The notes below the pieces were generated by a model that worked only from the letters and a program-made list of their open reading frames with translations, did not search any database and was not told the DNA's origin. Shown here piece after piece: positions 32,541-43,091 of a stretch of 64,000 bases of DNA (positions within the stretch are counted from its first letter, which is position 1; the number at the start of each line of letters is the position of its first letter). A program made the position numbers and the translations under genes. Source of the stretch: Regnicoccus frigidus (GTDB lineage Bacteria; Cyanobacteriota; Cyanobacteriia; PCC-6307; Cyanobiaceae); contig JAOANE010000055.1 of NCBI GenBank assembly GCA_025194985.1, positions 62,001 to 126,000 on the forward strand. Direction: 5' to 3'.

Positions 32541-33353
32541 TCAGCCGCAGGCCCCCAGCCGGGCGATCAGATCTGGCAGCTCGAGTTGCTCGACGCCCTC
32601 CGGTTCCTCAGGCCGTTGCAGCAGCAGCAGCCTCAGCCCGAACCGGCGGCAAAGGGTGTGCCAGCACCGTTCGGTTGTGCCACCGGATTGGCGACACACA
32701 ACGGCGGTGATGCCCCACTGGCGAATCAGGGCCGCTTCAAGAGCCAGCGGGGCCAGGCCCGCTCCTGTGCCGGGGCGATGACAGGCCAGATGGGCCTCCG
32801 GCAGCCCGGCGGCCCGTGCCTGCCGCAGACTCGCGGGGTTGGGCAGCAGGCGGGCAAAGCTCACGGCAGGGGCCACCAGGGCCAGGGCTTTGGGCAGATG
32901 GCGGGCACCGATGGCGAACAGCAGGCGCTCCCTCGCCAAGTCTAGGCAGGCCAGCTCCTCACAGCCCGCCAGCAGGGTGCAGTCGACGGCTTCGGCTTCA
33001 AGATTGGGGCGCAACAGACGCAGCAGCGGCTGGCCCAGGCTCCGGCAGGTGGCGGCCAGGTCGGAGCTGACCCGGCTGGCAAAGGGATGGCTGGCATCCA
33101 CTACCCAACCAAACGGCTGCCCGCCCTGCGTCGCCTGGCGCAGCCGCGCGGCCATGGCCGCTGGTCCCGCCAGGCCTCCCACCTCCAGGCGCAGATCGGG
33201 GTGGGCGTCGTAGGCACGGCAGGCGCTGGCGCTCACCACAGCCACAGTCACGCCCCAGCCCCGCTCCAGCAACACCCTGGCCAGGGCGGGTCCCTCGCCG
33301 GTGCCGGCGATCAGCCAGAGCCGGCGTCGCTGCTGAGGATCAAGGCTGGGCAT
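32541..33353 (-). CDS. cobK: Precorrin-6A reductase
   Basis: 270-residue CobK/CbiJ family NADPH-dependent reductase of corrin-ring synthesis. The N-terminal WLIAGTGEGPALARVLLERG is the family's nucleotide/substrate loop; VVDASHPFASRVS and the C-terminal VVCRQSGGTTE block also match. ATG at 33353 chosen over a TTG one codon upstream. Its stop abuts the end of the converging PfkB gene. With cobO it indicates a B12-type cofactor pathway (probably pseudocobalamin in this group). Confidence 0.9.
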   Translation of the reverse strand: MPSLDPQQRRRLWLIAGTGEGPALARVLLERGWGVTVAVVSASACRAYDAHPDLRLEVGGLAGPAAMAARLRQATQGGQPFGWVVDASHPFASRVSSDLAATCRSLGQPLLRLLRPNLEAEAVDCTLLAGCEELACLDLARERLLFAIGARHLPKALALVAPAVSFARLLPNPASLRQARAAGLPEAHLACHRPGTGAGLAPLALEAALIRQWGITAVVCRQSGGTTERCWHTLCRRFGLRLLLLQRPEEPEGVEQLELPDLIARLGACG

Positions 33354-33423
33354 CAACGGGGCTGTTCAAGGGCAGGACTGTTCTGTTCAGCAGCAGCGTG
33401 CATCAGCGGGATCGTGCACCAGG

Positions 33424-33969
33424 ATGGGGACCGGTATTTTTGATCCGGTTTTGAATCACTGTTTGCTGGAAGTGGAGGTGATCGAGGCGCCCCAGTTGCG
33501 CTACACCCAGGACAACCAGACCCCTGTGGCCGAAATGTCGGTGCAGTTCGAGGGTCTGCGGCCCGACGACCCGTCCGGCCAGATCAAGGTGGTGGGCTGG
33601 GGCAATCTGGCCCAGGATCTCCAGAACAGGGTCCAGGTGGGCCAGCGGTTGATGCTGGAGGGGCGCCTGCGCATCAGCACCATCACCCGCGCCGATGGCC
33701 TCAAGGAGAAACGGGCCGAGTTCACCCTCTCCCGTCTCCATCCCCTGGCCGAAGGCCCTTCCCCGGCCGGCGACACAAGGCCTGCCCCGTTGCCCCCCGC
33801 CGGGGGGCAACCCCGCTCAGTGCCCAGGCCCGTGCCGGCCAGGGCTGCTGTGGCTGGCTCCACGACCGCCGCTGCTGCGATTCCAGCGACCCCGGCGCCT
33901 GAGGTTCCCACCTGGAACACTTCGCCGCTGGTGCCTGAGCTCAGCGACGACGACGACATCCCGTTCTGA
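33424..33969 (+). CDS. ssb: Single-stranded DNA-binding protein
   Basis: 181 residues: an OB-fold SSB domain over residues 1-110 (FDPVLNHCLLEVEVIEAPQL, AEMSVQFEGLR, IKVVGWGNLAQDL, QRLMLEGRL) and a disordered Pro/Ala-rich linker ending in the acidic tip DDDDIPF, which recruits partner proteins. The OB core is more divergent than in enterobacterial SSB, as usual in cyanobacteria. Divergent from cobK. Confidence 0.92.
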   Translation: MGTGIFDPVLNHCLLEVEVIEAPQLRYTQDNQTPVAEMSVQFEGLRPDDPSGQIKVVGWGNLAQDLQNRVQVGQRLMLEGRLRISTITRADGLKEKRAEFTLSRLHPLAEGPSPAGDTRPAPLPPAGGQPRSVPRPVPARAAVAGSTTAAAAIPATPAPEVPTWNTSPLVPELSDDDDIPF

Positions 33970-33980
33970 AGCCAGGCCCC

Positions 33981-34256
33981 TCAGCTTCCAGTCAGCCGTT
34001 CGCTGGCCAGATCGATCATCTGGCCCAGCTCCCGCTCCAGGGCCGCCAGGTCGAGGCGCAGATCAGGCCAACGGCCCCCATCGATCTGGCGCAACAGCCA
34101 CAGTCGATCGGCGCTGAGCTGCTCGATCAAGGCCGTGCTGCTGAGCTCTTCAGCAGTTTCTGGAGCCACGTTTTGGACTTCAGCCGCCACTGGTTCGACC
34201 CGATCGGGCTCGGCACCGATAGGCCTGGAGGATTCAGCGGAGTTGGAGGCAGTCAT
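33981..34256 (-). CDS. Small hypothetical protein
   Basis: 91 residues from the ATG at 34256. The first half is acidic and low complexity (Glu, Pro, Val, Ala); the second half, LIEQLSADRLWLLRQIDGGRWPDLRLDLAALERELGQMIDLA (two helices split by a GGRW turn), looks conserved and coiled-coil-like. No family is recognised. It converges on ssb and is divergent from the DUF2854 gene across ~60 bp. Confidence 0.6.
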   Translation of the reverse strand: MTASNSAESSRPIGAEPDRVEPVAAEVQNVAPETAEELSSTALIEQLSADRLWLLRQIDGGRWPDLRLDLAALERELGQMIDLASERLTGS

Positions 34257-34318
34257 CGCAGAGTTGGACCCAACATGGTTTCGATTGTTGCGCACGCCCT
34301 TGCGGGAGGATGGTCGCC

Positions 34319-34897
34319 ATGCAAGCAATCACCTCACCCGGCAGCCTGCTCACCCTCCTTGGCGCCGTTCTTACCGTGGTCGGCACGATCGCCTACGCGA
34401 CCGATAGCCCCAACATCAGCCTGGCTGGCGTGTTCTATGGCATTCCACTGCTGCTGGGCGGTCTGGCCCTGAAGTCCTCGGAACTGCCGCCCGCGATCCG
34501 TCTGACCAAACCTGCTGAATTCCGTGCCCTGCGCGAGCAACCTGAGAGCGAACCGCTCAGCACCTTGCTCAAGGACGTGACCCGTTGGCGCTATGGCCAG
34601 AAGGCTCACCTGGAGAGCTCGCTGGAGGCCCTCAAGCTCTGGAACGACGATCAGCCGCCCGAACTCCTGAGCGTGCGCGAACTGGAGGAACATGGTGGCT
34701 ATGGCCTGGGCCTGCGTTTTCGCAGCCATGGGGTGCCGTATGAGCGCTGGCAAGCCAAGCAGGAGCGGCTTGGCCGTTTTTTCGGACCTGGGCTTGTGGC
34801 CACGCTGGCCCCGTTGACGGACACTGAACTTGAACTCATCCTGGGTCCGGTTGACCCTGCCATCAGCGATGGTCAGCTGGACGCCGTGCCGTCCTGA
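34319..34897 (+). CDS. DUF2854 membrane protein
   Basis: 192 residues of the DUF2854 family, found in cyanobacteria and plastid-bearing plants. Two N-terminal membrane helices (LLTLLGAVLTVVGTIAYAT; LAGVFYGIPLLLGGLALK) lead into a cytosolic part containing KDVTRWRYGQKAHLESSLEALKLW and YGLGLRFRSHGVPYERW. Function unknown. Start at 34319 is supported by GGGAGGA at 34304-34310, a good Shine-Dalgarno sequence 8 bases upstream; an in-frame ATG at 34310 is less well placed. Confidence 0.85.
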   Translation: MQAITSPGSLLTLLGAVLTVVGTIAYATDSPNISLAGVFYGIPLLLGGLALKSSELPPAIRLTKPAEFRALREQPESEPLSTLLKDVTRWRYGQKAHLESSLEALKLWNDDQPPELLSVRELEEHGGYGLGLRFRSHGVPYERWQAKQERLGRFFGPGLVATLAPLTDTELELILGPVDPAISDGQLDAVPS

Positions 34898-34919
34898 TTC
34901 CCCGTCGTCGTTGTCGAAC

Positions 34920-35831
34920 TTGAGTCATGACCCCTTGATCAGTGCCGAGGACAGCCTGCGGGTCTCCGTTCTCAGTGAGGCCCTGCCGTACATCCAGCGG
35001 TTTTCCGGCCGCCGTGTGGTGGTGAAGTATGGGGGGGCGGCGATGGTGAACGAGGCGCTGCGTGAGGCGGTCTTCCGTGATCTGGCTCTGCTGGCCTGCG
35101 TGGGTTTGCAACCGGTGGTGGTCCATGGCGGCGGGCCTGAGATCAACCAATGGCTGAGCCGGATGTCGATCGAGCCCCGGTTCGTTGATGGCCTGCGGGT
35201 CACCGATGCCGAGACGATGGATGTGGTCGAGATGGTGCTGGTCGGCAGGGTCAACAAGCAGATCGTTAACGGGCTTAACCGCCTCGGTGGCCGGGCGGTG
35301 GGGCTCTGTGGCAGTGATGGCGGCCTGGTCGAAGCGAGGGTCTTGGGGGATGGCTCCCACGGGCTGGTGGGGGATGTGGCGGCTGTCAACCCCGACGTTC
35401 TCACTCCCCTGCTGGAGAATGGCTACATCCCAGTGATTTCCAGCGTGGCGGCCAACCCCCAGGGTCAGTCGCACAACATCAATGCCGACACCGTGGCCGG
35501 TGAACTCGCCGCCGCCCTCCAGGCCGAGAAGCTGATCCTGCTCACCGATACCCCTGGAATCCTGCGCCATCGCGACGATCCTGGTTCGCTGCTGCGTCAG
35601 CTCAGCCTGTCGGAGGCCCGTGAGCTGATCGCCAGCGGGGTGGTCGATGGCGGCATGACCCCCAAGACCGAATGCTGCATCCGTGCCCTCGCCCAGGGGG
35701 TCGGGGCTGCCCATATCGTCGATGGCCGCGTTCCCCACGCCTTGCTCTTGGAAGTGTTCACCGATGCCGGCATCGGTACGATGGTGGTCGGCCGTCTGGC
35801 GCCGGCAGCCGCGCCGGCCGGTCATGACTGA
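34920..35831 (+). CDS. argB: Acetylglutamate kinase
   Basis: 303-residue N-acetylglutamate kinase, the controlled second step of arginine synthesis. VVVKYGGAAM, VVVHGGGPEINQWL, VNPDVLTPLLENGYIPVISS and the C-terminal DGRVPHALLLEVFTDAGIGTM are diagnostic. The N-terminal helix before SEALPYIQRF is the type seen in arginine-sensitive hexameric enzymes that bind PII in cyanobacteria (family knowledge). Start is probably TTG at 34920; another TTG lies three codons upstream. Overlaps the next gene by eight bases. Confidence 0.95.
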   Translation: MSHDPLISAEDSLRVSVLSEALPYIQRFSGRRVVVKYGGAAMVNEALREAVFRDLALLACVGLQPVVVHGGGPEINQWLSRMSIEPRFVDGLRVTDAETMDVVEMVLVGRVNKQIVNGLNRLGGRAVGLCGSDGGLVEARVLGDGSHGLVGDVAAVNPDVLTPLLENGYIPVISSVAANPQGQSHNINADTVAGELAAALQAEKLILLTDTPGILRHRDDPGSLLRQLSLSEARELIASGVVDGGMTPKTECCIRALAQGVGAAHIVDGRVPHALLLEVFTDAGIGTMVVGRLAPAAAPAGHD

Positions 35832-36963
35832 GGACCCGCTGTCACCAGCCCGCCAGGCGCTGGAGAGGGGCGACTACGGGCGTTGCCTGAGGTTGCTCGA
35901 ACCCCTCGCCCTGCTCCATCCGGCCGCTACGCCCTTGGGGGGCAGCCTGCGCTTGCTGATGGTCACGGCCCTGCTGGGCCAGGGCAACGATGAGCAGGCC
36001 GCCAGCTGTTGCCGCAGTTTGCGCGTCTGCCGGGACCTGGAGATTCGGGCCCAGGCCAAGGACCTGCAGCTGATTCTCGAAGCACCGGCCCTGCCGCGTC
36101 CGGCCAACTGGTCGCTGACATTGCCGGCCATCACGGAGGCCGCGCCCCTGGAGGGTCGCTTGAAACCCGGCGCCAGTCCCCGGCGCCGCCAGCGTGCGCC
36201 GGGGCCACCGTCGCCGCTGCCACCACCGACTGGACCCACCCGCGGCCCGGTTGGCTTTGCCATCGCCGTGCTGGCCGTGCTTCTGCTGCTTGGCTCCCTG
36301 CTCTCAGGCTGCCTGCGGGTCGAGACCGATCTGCGCTTCGGTCCTCCCGGCCGGCTCCAGCTCCAGCAGACCCTGAGCAGCGAGTCCGGACGCCTGCTCC
36401 CCTTTCAGCGCCAATTCAGCCAGGAGCTGCAGGCAGCGGCACCAGCACCGAAACCTCGCCTGGAGCTTGAAACCCGCCAGGGGGTGGTCAGCCTGAGGAG
36501 CGCCAACTTGAACAGCGCGGAGATTTCCAGGCTGCTGCAGAGCACTGTGGCCACGGCCGCCCAGCTTGGGGGGATCGAGCTGCCAGCCCCGGATTTGCAG
36601 CTGAAGGAACGCAATTGGTTGGTAGGGGCTCACCAGCAATTCAGCTTGGAAGTGGATCTGCGCGCTGTCAGGGGACTTCCGGGACTGGAGCTCGGCGTTC
36701 AGCTCGGCCCGCTGGCCCCTGCTGCCCTGCGCTTGGCGTTGCCTCTGGCCGCCGTGCCCGATGCCGATGGGATCCGCTGGCCGTTGCAGCCCGGCGCTCT
36801 CAACCGCATCGAACTGGTCTGCTGGCGCTGGAGCCGCCTGGGGGTGGGGGCTGTTGTGATCCTGGTGTTGCTTGGTCTGGCCCTCGGACTGCAGCGGCTG
36901 CGCTGGCAGGCCGGTTTTGGCTGGCCGGAATTGCCTTCTCCTTCCGTTGATGAAGAGTCTTAG
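35824..36963 (+). CDS. DUF3153 lipoprotein/membrane protein
   Basis: 379 residues of the cyanobacterial DUF3153 type. A TPR-like helical N-terminal part (ARQALERGDYGRCLRLLEPL) of ~110 residues, then a basic Pro-rich linker, a membrane helix ending in a Cys (LAVLLLLGSLLSGCLRVETDL), a ~170-residue extracytoplasmic domain, and a C-terminal membrane helix (AVVILVLLGLALGLQ). DUF3153 domains alone are known from cyanobacteria; the TPR-like N-terminus makes this an extended architecture. Function unknown. ATG at 35824 overlaps argB. It ends 4 bases into the priA end. Confidence 0.75.
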   Translation: MTEDPLSPARQALERGDYGRCLRLLEPLALLHPAATPLGGSLRLLMVTALLGQGNDEQAASCCRSLRVCRDLEIRAQAKDLQLILEAPALPRPANWSLTLPAITEAAPLEGRLKPGASPRRRQRAPGPPSPLPPPTGPTRGPVGFAIAVLAVLLLLGSLLSGCLRVETDLRFGPPGRLQLQQTLSSESGRLLPFQRQFSQELQAAAPAPKPRLELETRQGVVSLRSANLNSAEISRLLQSTVATAAQLGGIELPAPDLQLKERNWLVGAHQQFSLEVDLRAVRGLPGLELGVQLGPLAPAALRLALPLAAVPDADGIRWPLQPGALNRIELVCWRWSRLGVGAVVILVLLGLALGLQRLRWQAGFGWPELPSPSVDEES

Positions 36964-39239
36964 AGCTCCAGTGGGTCGGGATCAATGCTGAGGTTCACCT
37001 GGCGATCGAGCCCTGAGCGCAGATCAGCTTCCGCTGGTAATGGCAACAGGCTGCCGGCGGGGCCGTGCAGCAGGATCTGCCAGCGATGGCGGCCGGCCAC
37101 CCGCGCCACCGGTGCCGGGGCTGGTCCGACCAGGAGCCAACCGGCGGACTCCAGGTCACCCCGGATCCGCTCGGCCAGGCTGGCAGCGGCGGTGGCCGTG
37201 GTGGTGGCCGTGGTACCGGAGAGCCGCAGCAGGCAGGCGCGGCTGAAGGGCACCAGAGAGGCCGCCCGGCGCTGCTGGAGTTCGCCTGTGAGGTAGTGGT
37301 CGTAGCGGCCATCGATCAGATGGCGGATCACGGGATGATCGGGGGAATAGGTCTGGACGATCACTTCGCCGGGGCGTTCGCCACGGCCGGCGCGGCCGGC
37401 CAGTTGCAGCAACACCTGCAGGCATTGTTCTCCGGCCCGCAGATCGGGGCGATGCAACAGGCCATCGGCCGCCAGCACCGCCGCCAGGGTCACCCGCGGC
37501 AGGTCGATCCCCTTGGTGAGCATCTGGGTTCCCACCAGCACATCGGCTTCGCCAGCGGCGAACTGTGCCAGCAGGCGTCGGTGTCCATCCCGTCCCCGGG
37601 TGGTATCGCGATCGAAGCGCAGCAGGCGTAGCCCTTCGAGCTCCGTTTCCAGTTGCTCGATCACCCGCTGGGTTCCCGCGCCGAATGGCTTGAAGGCAGT
37701 GGAGCCGCAGTGACTGCAGCGCTCGCTTGGCTGCTGGCGGTGGCCGCACCAGTGACAGCGCAACCACTCCAGACCATCGCGGTGGCGATGGACGGTGAGC
37801 GAGACATCGCAGTGCGGACACTGCACCACCTCCCCGCAGCTGCGGCAACTCAGGAAACTGCTGTAGCCCCGCCGGGGCACGAGCACCACCGCCTGCTCAC
37901 CCACTTGCTTGAGCCGATCGAGCCGGCCCTTCAGCGCCCGGCTGATCAGGCGCCGGTGGCCATCGGCCAGCTCCAGGCGCATGTCGACCACCCGCACCGG
38001 GGCCGCGGTCTGGCCGCTGATCCTCTCGGGCAGCCGCAACAGCCCGGTCTGGGGTTGACGTTCACCTGGCCCCGCCTGGCAGCGCAGCCAGGTTTCGATG
38101 GAGGGGGTGGCGCTGCCGAGCAGCAGCCTTGCCGGGCCGCTGGCGGCTCGGCGCCTGGCCACCGTCCTGGCGTGATAGCAGGGCATCGGAGCCTCCTGCT
38201 TGTAGGAGCTGTCGTGCTCCTCGTCCAGCACGATCAGACCGAGAGGGGCCAGGGGCAAAAAGATGGCGGAACGGGTGCCGACCACCAGCAGCGGGCCGGC
38301 CTGCTGCGCTGTTCCCTGGCAGCGCCTCCAGACCCTGATCCGCTCAGCATCGCTGAGACCGCTGTGATAGCCGAGAACCCGGTCGCCGAAGCGGGCCAGG
38401 CAGCGGTCGATCAGCTGGGGGATCAGGCCGATCTCCGGGGTCAACAGCAGGGCGCTGCGGCCCTCCTCCAGGCAGGCCGCCGCAGCCTGGAGATACACCT
38501 CGGTTTTGCCCGAACCAGTGACACCCCAGAGCAGCAGTTCGGCATCGTCTGCTGAGGAGAGAATCTGGGCGAGGGCCTGGGCCTGGGCCAGGTTCAGTTG
38601 GCGAGGGGGCTCCAGGCCCCTAGCCATGCCGGGCTCGGACAGCGTGCTGGCCTGTCGTGGTGCTACTGGGGCAGGCCGTCGGCTCAGCTGAAGCACCGAT
38701 CGTGTGGCCAGCCCCTGGACCAGCGAACGGCTGAATCCCCACTGCGTCACCACCGCCTGCAACCAGGCCCCGCCACCGTCTTGAAGGGCCAAACGTTCGA
38801 GCAAGGCTCGCTGACGTGCTGTTCGAGCCTCCGCAATGGCCCCACCGGCCAGCAGTGCCACCCATTGGCGCTCAGGCGTTGCTCCCTGGGCGGAGGCGGG
38901 GCGCTGGCCAAGCCAACCCGGTGGCAAGGCTGTCTTGAGCGTCTTGAACAGACTGGTGTGGCAGTCAGAGGCCACCTGCTGGAGCACCTCTTGCCAGCTG
39001 GGATCGGCGGCACCGCTCTGCTGGATCGCCTCGATTGGCAACAACTTGATCGGGTCGATGTTCTGGGGAAAGGCGACCGGGGTTTCGACGATCAGGCCGA
39101 TGTGCCGGCGGCCCCGTAAGCGGACCCTGACCAGATCACCCACTGCCAGAACAAGGTTCTGGGGGTTGGTGTAGGTGAAAACACGGCCCTCCGGGCCTGC
39201 CTCCAGCCACACCTGGGAGCATGTCAGTTCTTGAATCAC
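36960..39239 (-). CDS. priA: Primosomal replication protein N' (helicase PriA)
   Basis: 759-residue restart helicase. N-terminal 3'-DNA-binding domain (FTYTNPQNLVLAVGDLVRVRLRG), Walker A GVTGSGKTEVYLQ near residue 240, DEEH box VLDEEHDSSYKQE, and a zinc-binding insert with eight Cys arranged as CxxC pairs (CRSCGEVVQCPHC ... CHWC ... CSHC) at about 455-510, followed by helicase motifs GTQMLTKGIDLP. Start GTG at 39239 gives the N-terminal length expected for the family; TTG at 39275 is an alternative, but it would overlap the rpoD promoter region. Confidence 0.93.
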   Translation of the reverse strand: MIQELTCSQVWLEAGPEGRVFTYTNPQNLVLAVGDLVRVRLRGRRHIGLIVETPVAFPQNIDPIKLLPIEAIQQSGAADPSWQEVLQQVASDCHTSLFKTLKTALPPGWLGQRPASAQGATPERQWVALLAGGAIAEARTARQRALLERLALQDGGGAWLQAVVTQWGFSRSLVQGLATRSVLQLSRRPAPVAPRQASTLSEPGMARGLEPPRQLNLAQAQALAQILSSADDAELLLWGVTGSGKTEVYLQAAAACLEEGRSALLLTPEIGLIPQLIDRCLARFGDRVLGYHSGLSDAERIRVWRRCQGTAQQAGPLLVVGTRSAIFLPLAPLGLIVLDEEHDSSYKQEAPMPCYHARTVARRRAASGPARLLLGSATPSIETWLRCQAGPGERQPQTGLLRLPERISGQTAAPVRVVDMRLELADGHRRLISRALKGRLDRLKQVGEQAVVLVPRRGYSSFLSCRSCGEVVQCPHCDVSLTVHRHRDGLEWLRCHWCGHRQQPSERCSHCGSTAFKPFGAGTQRVIEQLETELEGLRLLRFDRDTTRGRDGHRRLLAQFAAGEADVLVGTQMLTKGIDLPRVTLAAVLAADGLLHRPDLRAGEQCLQVLLQLAGRAGRGERPGEVIVQTYSPDHPVIRHLIDGRYDHYLTGELQQRRAASLVPFSRACLLRLSGTTATTTATAAASLAERIRGDLESAGWLLVGPAPAPVARVAGRHRWQILLHGPAGSLLPLPAEADLRSGLDRQVNLSIDPDPLEL

Positions 39240-39648
39240 CGTGGTCGCATCCGCTCGTTTCCTTGCAAACCCCAAACAGTTTTCTTAGAATGAGGGTGTT
39301 GAGCAGTTGATGAAGCTGCAGTCGGATCCGGCAGTGTTCCGTCCAGTGGGAAGACTTGAAGTGAGCAGCGACTGGAGTCACCCTCCATCCAGCCTCCCAG
39401 TCTGCGACCTCCCCTGACAACCCTGCATTGGCATCCGTGTCGATCCTTGTCGTTTGGTCTGGTTGATTGTGTTCTGAGAGGCCGACGGTCCCGTTTCAAT
39501 CTCTATCTGTTGACGGACCGGGAGTGTCTCTACTGATGCCTTCCCCAGCCTTGGTGCGTCGTTGCCGTGAAGAAGCACTTCGAAACCACCTCGCCGGCGT
39601 TTCCTTCCCCCTTTCTCCCTCCCGCCTCTACTTTCTTCTGTTGTTCTT
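39240..39648 (+). promoter_or_regulatory. Long rpoD leader region (priA-rpoD intergenic)
   Basis: This 409-bp divergent region holds the rpoD promoter at 39263-39291, a leader of about 350 nt, a candidate upstream ORF that overlaps the rpoD start codon as ATGA, and a strongly pyrimidine-rich tract at 39600-39648 with no Shine-Dalgarno sequence. A second, weaker promoter-like pair (TTGACG at 39510-39515, TACTGA at 39531-39536, 15-base spacing) is also present. Confidence 0.55.
39263..39291 (+). promoter_or_regulatory. Sigma70-type promoter for rpoD
   Basis: TTGCAA (39263-39268) and TAGAAT (39286-39291) are exactly 17 bases apart. Transcription would start near 39298, giving a leader of ~350 nt for rpoD. 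Confidence 0.6.

Positions 39649-39652
<4 letters not shown>
39536..39652 (+). CDS. Candidate upstream ORF coupled to rpoD
   Basis: A 38-codon ORF from the ATG at 39536 (a GTG at 39467 would give 61 codons). It ends LYFLLLFL and its TGA at 39650-39652 overlaps the rpoD ATG at 39649 as ATGA. The C-terminus is hydrophobic because of the pyrimidine-rich DNA, so the composition is not independent evidence of coding. It could be a leader peptide that delivers ribosomes to rpoD, or chance. Confidence 0.3.
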
Positions 39653-41115
<1,463 letters not shown>

Positions 41116-41168
41116 GACCTTGGTCTCACTGCTTGGTAGCCTCCCCCCCAATCCATGACCCGGTCGGG

Positions 41169-43091
41169 ATGGTTCATCTGCGTGATCATCGTTTGAATGA
41201 TGTCCAGGCGTCTGTGCTGAAGTCGAGATCGTCGCTGGGCAGATCTCCCTGGCGGTTGGCTGTGATCAGCCTTGTGGGGCTGGGGTTGCTCTGCTGGCTG
41301 GCTTTCTTCAACCATCTGGGCACCCTCAGCCTGATGGACAAAACCGAAGCCCTGTTCGTTGAAGTCGGGCATCAGATGATGCTGCGCAACGACTGGGTTA
41401 CCCCTTACTGGAACAACGAGCTCTTCTTTGACTATCCCGTCTGGGGCTACTGGATGGTGGGTCTCAGTTTCCGAATCTTCGGAGTGTCGGAATGGGCAGC
41501 CCGGCTACCGGTGGCCCTGGCTGCAAGTTCTGTTGTGTTAGCTGGCTTTGGTCTGCTCCTGACCATCGCTGGGCCCGACGAGGCAAGCGGGCAACGCTGG
41601 CGACGGGCCTGGCTTGCTGCCGCCGTGTTGGCCCTCAATCCTGGTTGGGTGGGTTGGGGCCGCAGCTCGGTGACCGACATGTTCCTGGCGAGCGCGATAA
41701 GCCTCAGTTTATTTGGTTTCTTCCTCAGTTACAGCCAACAGGAACGGCCCTGGTTGCGCCGGCTGGGTTATGTCGCCATGCCAGTGTTCAGCGCCATTGC
41801 GGTGCTGGCCAAGGGGCCCGTAGGGCTGGTGCTGCCAGGTCTGGTGATTGTGGTGTTTCTGCTCCTGCAGGGGCAGTTATGGGTCGTGCTGCGCCAGATG
41901 CCGATGCTGGCGATGGCCCTGCTTTTCTTTGCTGTGGCCACCCCTTGGTACGCGCTGGCTGCCCAAGCCCATGGCATGGCCTTTCTGGGTGGTTTTTTCG
42001 GTTTCAGCAATCTGGAGCGTTACACCTCCGTGCTGTACGGCCACGCCGGGCCTTGGTACTTCTATCTGCCTTGGTGCCTGCTGCTGCTGCTGCCCTGGTC
42101 GTTCTATTGGCCCCTGGCCGTCGCCAGGCTCGGCTACTGGCGGCTGGGCTGGCGGCGCAAGCAGCCCAGAGCTTCCCAGTTGGCCCCGTTCTGCCTGGTC
42201 TGGTTCCTGGTGGTGTTGTTGTTCTTCTCCGCCGCCGCCACTAAATTGGCTGGCTACATCCTGCCGCTGGTGCCTGCAGGAGCGCTGCTGATCAGCCTGT
42301 ATTGGATCCCCTTGCGCGGGTCACCGCCAAGGGCCATTGGCCCTGATTGGCCCCAGCGCTGGATGGGCAGCTTCAATGCCTTGGTGCTCGCGGTGATGGC
42401 GATTGCCGCTGCCTTTGCACCACGCTGGGCGGCCACCGATCCGGCCTACCCGGATTTCGCCCAGGCTCTGGAGAGCTCAGGCCTGCCACTGGTGCTCGCG
42501 ATCGTGTTGGCTGTCGCTGCTGTTGGGTTCTTTTCTCTACTGGTTCAAAAAGGGTCGCCGCGCTGTTTCTGGGCCCCGAATCTGCTGGGCTTCGCCGGCC
42601 TGCTGCTGCTGGTGGTGCCAGGCCTGGCTCCCTTAATGCAGGCCCAGCGCCAACAACCGCTCAAAGATCTGGCGGTGCTGGCTGGACAGGTGTCAGAGCC
42701 CAACGAAGAACTGCTTGTGATCGGCTATATGCGATACAGCGTTGTGTATTACAGCAAGCAACCTGTGAGCTTCTTTGACAGTGTCCAAGGGGCAAGAGAG
42801 CACCTGCGCGACGACGACACCAGCAGGAACAAAACGAGTGGGAGCAACAGCAGTGGACCTAGCAACAGTGGGAATGACAACAGCGTGAATGACAACAGCC
42901 GCAGCCCAGATGCCACCTCTGCTGGATCGGCTGAAAGCGCTGCTGCTTCCACTGTTTTGTTATTCGGAGAAGAACGCAATCTGCGCCGTTTCGACCTTGA
43001 TCCCTCCTCTGTTCAAGCCATCGCGGATCGCGGCAACCACCGCTTGTGGCGTGTGAACCGTGCCGATCTGGCAGGTCGGTCCCAGCCTTGA
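41169..43091 (+). CDS. GT39/ArnT-like glycosyltransferase, membrane protein
   Basis: About 640 residues with a dozen or so membrane helices. LMDKTEALFVEVGHQMM (acidic catalytic-type motif in the first outer loop), followed by WVTPYWNNELFFDYPVWGYWMVGLSF, is typical of GT39/ArnT-type polyprenyl-phosphate-sugar transferases that glycosylate lipids or proteins at the outer membrane face. A low-complexity Asn/Ser/Asp insertion of ~50 residues lies near 545-595, after the last helix, with two exact AATGACAACAGC copies. ATG at 41169; TTG at 41133 is an alternative. Its TGA overlaps the PAP2 start as TTGA, so the pair probably works together on polyprenyl phosphates. Confidence 0.8.
   Translation: MVHLRDHRLNDVQASVLKSRSSLGRSPWRLAVISLVGLGLLCWLAFFNHLGTLSLMDKTEALFVEVGHQMMLRNDWVTPYWNNELFFDYPVWGYWMVGLSFRIFGVSEWAARLPVALAASSVVLAGFGLLLTIAGPDEASGQRWRRAWLAAAVLALNPGWVGWGRSSVTDMFLASAISLSLFGFFLSYSQQERPWLRRLGYVAMPVFSAIAVLAKGPVGLVLPGLVIVVFLLLQGQLWVVLRQMPMLAMALLFFAVATPWYALAAQAHGMAFLGGFFGFSNLERYTSVLYGHAGPWYFYLPWCLLLLLPWSFYWPLAVARLGYWRLGWRRKQPRASQLAPFCLVWFLVVLLFFSAAATKLAGYILPLVPAGALLISLYWIPLRGSPPRAIGPDWPQRWMGSFNALVLAVMAIAAAFAPRWAATDPAYPDFAQALESSGLPLVLAIVLAVAAVGFFSLLVQKGSPRCFWAPNLLGFAGLLLLVVPGLAPLMQAQRQQPLKDLAVLAGQVSEPNEELLVIGYMRYSVVYYSKQPVSFFDSVQGAREHLRDDDTSRNKTSGSNSSGPSNSGNDNSVNDNSRSPDATSAGSAESAAASTVLLFGEERNLRRFDLDPSSVQAIADRGNHRLWRVNRADLAGRSQP
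42873..42899 (+). repeat. 12-bp repeat in the Asn/Ser-rich insert of the glycosyltransferase
   Basis: AATGACAACAGC occurs at 42873-42884 and 42888-42899, separated by GTG, encoding NDNSVNDNS. It sits in a stretch (42805-42955) of Ser, Asn, Gly and Asp codons that is lower in GC than the rest of the gene. Confidence 0.8.
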
